Assembly (NCBI RefSeq): GCF_003697165.2
Contig: NZ_CP033092.2
Location: 3,844,001-3,908,000, forward strand
DNA: 64,000 nucleotides
Direction: 5' to 3'
Source of the DNA: Escherichia coli DSM 30083 = JCM 1649 = ATCC 11775
Lineage (GTDB): Bacteria; Pseudomonadota; Gammaproteobacteria; Enterobacterales; Enterobacteriaceae
Of this stretch, positions 63,551-64,000 are shown piece by piece (the stretch's first letter is position 1; every line of letters begins with the position of its first letter). Made by a program: the position numbers and the translations under genes. A model generated the notes under the pieces. The model saw only the letters and a list, made by a program, of their open reading frames with translations. It had not been told where the DNA came from and did not search any database.

Positions 63551-64000
63551 TTACGCCCGGGCAGCCCGGCTCACTTCATTTGCCACTCGCTCGGTGGCAT
63601 CCGGAATGGATGCAGCGCGGGCGCGTTCTGCCATGGTTAATAAGATTTCTCGCGACCACCCGGCCAGGGTGTTGGCGACAGCATCCACGCTAAGCTGTGA
63701 CTGCTCGATAATTTTGGCTGCGCCCGCTTTTTCCAGCGGTAGCGCATTCCAGTATTGCTGACGGTCTTTATGTTGAAACGGCACAAACAACGCCGGTAGT
63801 CCTGCCGCGGCGATTTCACTCACCGTTAACGCACCGGAGCGGCAAACGACGACATCCGCCCACGCATACGCCGCCGCCATATCATCAATAAATTCCGTCA
63901 CTTTATGCTGCGGTTGCCCCGCTTCGGCATACGCCTGTTCAACGGATTGTTGCGAACCTTTGCCGCTCTGATGCCAGATAGTGACTGAATCACCCAGTTT
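63551..64000 (-). CDS. murG: UDP-N-acetylglucosamine transferase MurG, C-terminal part
   Basis: The last 149 residues of MurG are in the window; the gene runs past the right edge. MurG transfers GlcNAc to lipid I, forming lipid II on the inner membrane. The C-terminal nucleotide-sugar domain is visible, including the donor-binding stretch CRSGALTVSEIAAAGLPALFV and the HKDRQQYWNA motif. It ends 53 bases before murC. Confidence 0.97.
   Translation of the reverse strand, partial: KLGDSVTIWHQSGKGSQQSVEQAYAEAGQPQHKVTEFIDDMAAAYAWADVVVCRSGALTVSEIAAAGLPALFVPFQHKDRQQYWNALPLEKAGAAKIIEQSQLSVDAVANTLAGWSREILLTMAERARAASIPDATERVANEVSRAARA

Overview
This window is chromosomal DNA of Escherichia coli. The gene content, gene order and protein sequences match the 2-4 minute region of the E. 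coli map, read here in reverse (dksA at the left, the mra/dcw cell-division cluster at the right). A usp bacteriocin-genotoxin locus between pdhR and aroP suggests an extraintestinal pathogenic (B2-like) strain, because that small island is established as a marker of uropathogenic lineages. I saw no tRNA, rRNA, CRISPR array, prophage or intact insertion sequence.

Layout. 1-3406: dksA, gluQ, pcnB, folK (stringent response cofactor, tRNA modification, RNA polyadenylation, folate synthesis). 3407-10971: a complete chaperone-usher fimbrial operon (yadN, ecpD, htrE, yadM, yadL, yadK, yadC) with an AT-rich promoter region and an internal terminator after the major pilin. 11083-14360: pantothenate genes panB, panC, panD, with an rpn-family nuclease gene (rpnC) lying antisense between panC and panD. 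14364-17895: yadE, yadI and the ABC transporter yadGH. 18004-23949: can, hpt, gcd, cueO, yacC. 24055-26131: spermidine genes speE and speD, then yacL. 26306-38383: acnB, yacH and the pyruvate dehydrogenase operon pdhR-aceE-aceF-lpd. 38384-42831: the usp island. 42832-49859: aroP, ampE, ampD, nadC and the type IV pilus-like genes ppdD-hofB-hofC. 49894-52732: guaC, coaE, zapD, yacG. 52820-64000: mutT, secA, secM, lpxC, ftsZ, ftsA, ftsQ, ddlB, murC and the 3' part of murG, all on the minus strand.

The accessory highlight is the usp island. Usp is an Hcp-like protein joined through a pyocin/S-type linker to a colicin E7-like HNH DNase tip, followed by three Im7/Im9-type immunity genes. Between the immunity genes lie two further copies of the DNase tip, detached from any N-terminus. 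Each is broken by a different lesion at almost the same place in the HNH motif: a nonsense codon in one and a one-base deletion in the other. The locus therefore looks like a record of successive toxin-tip replacement in which old toxins died while their immunity genes were kept.

Several control elements are readable: a CueR-type 19-bp-spacer promoter at cueO, a perfect CRP site between hpt and gcd, a PdhR operator before pdhR, TyrR-like boxes before aroP, the SecM arrest peptide, an ATT start for pcnB, terminators at most convergent gene ends, and REP/BIME elements, one of which forms the 3' end of mutT.
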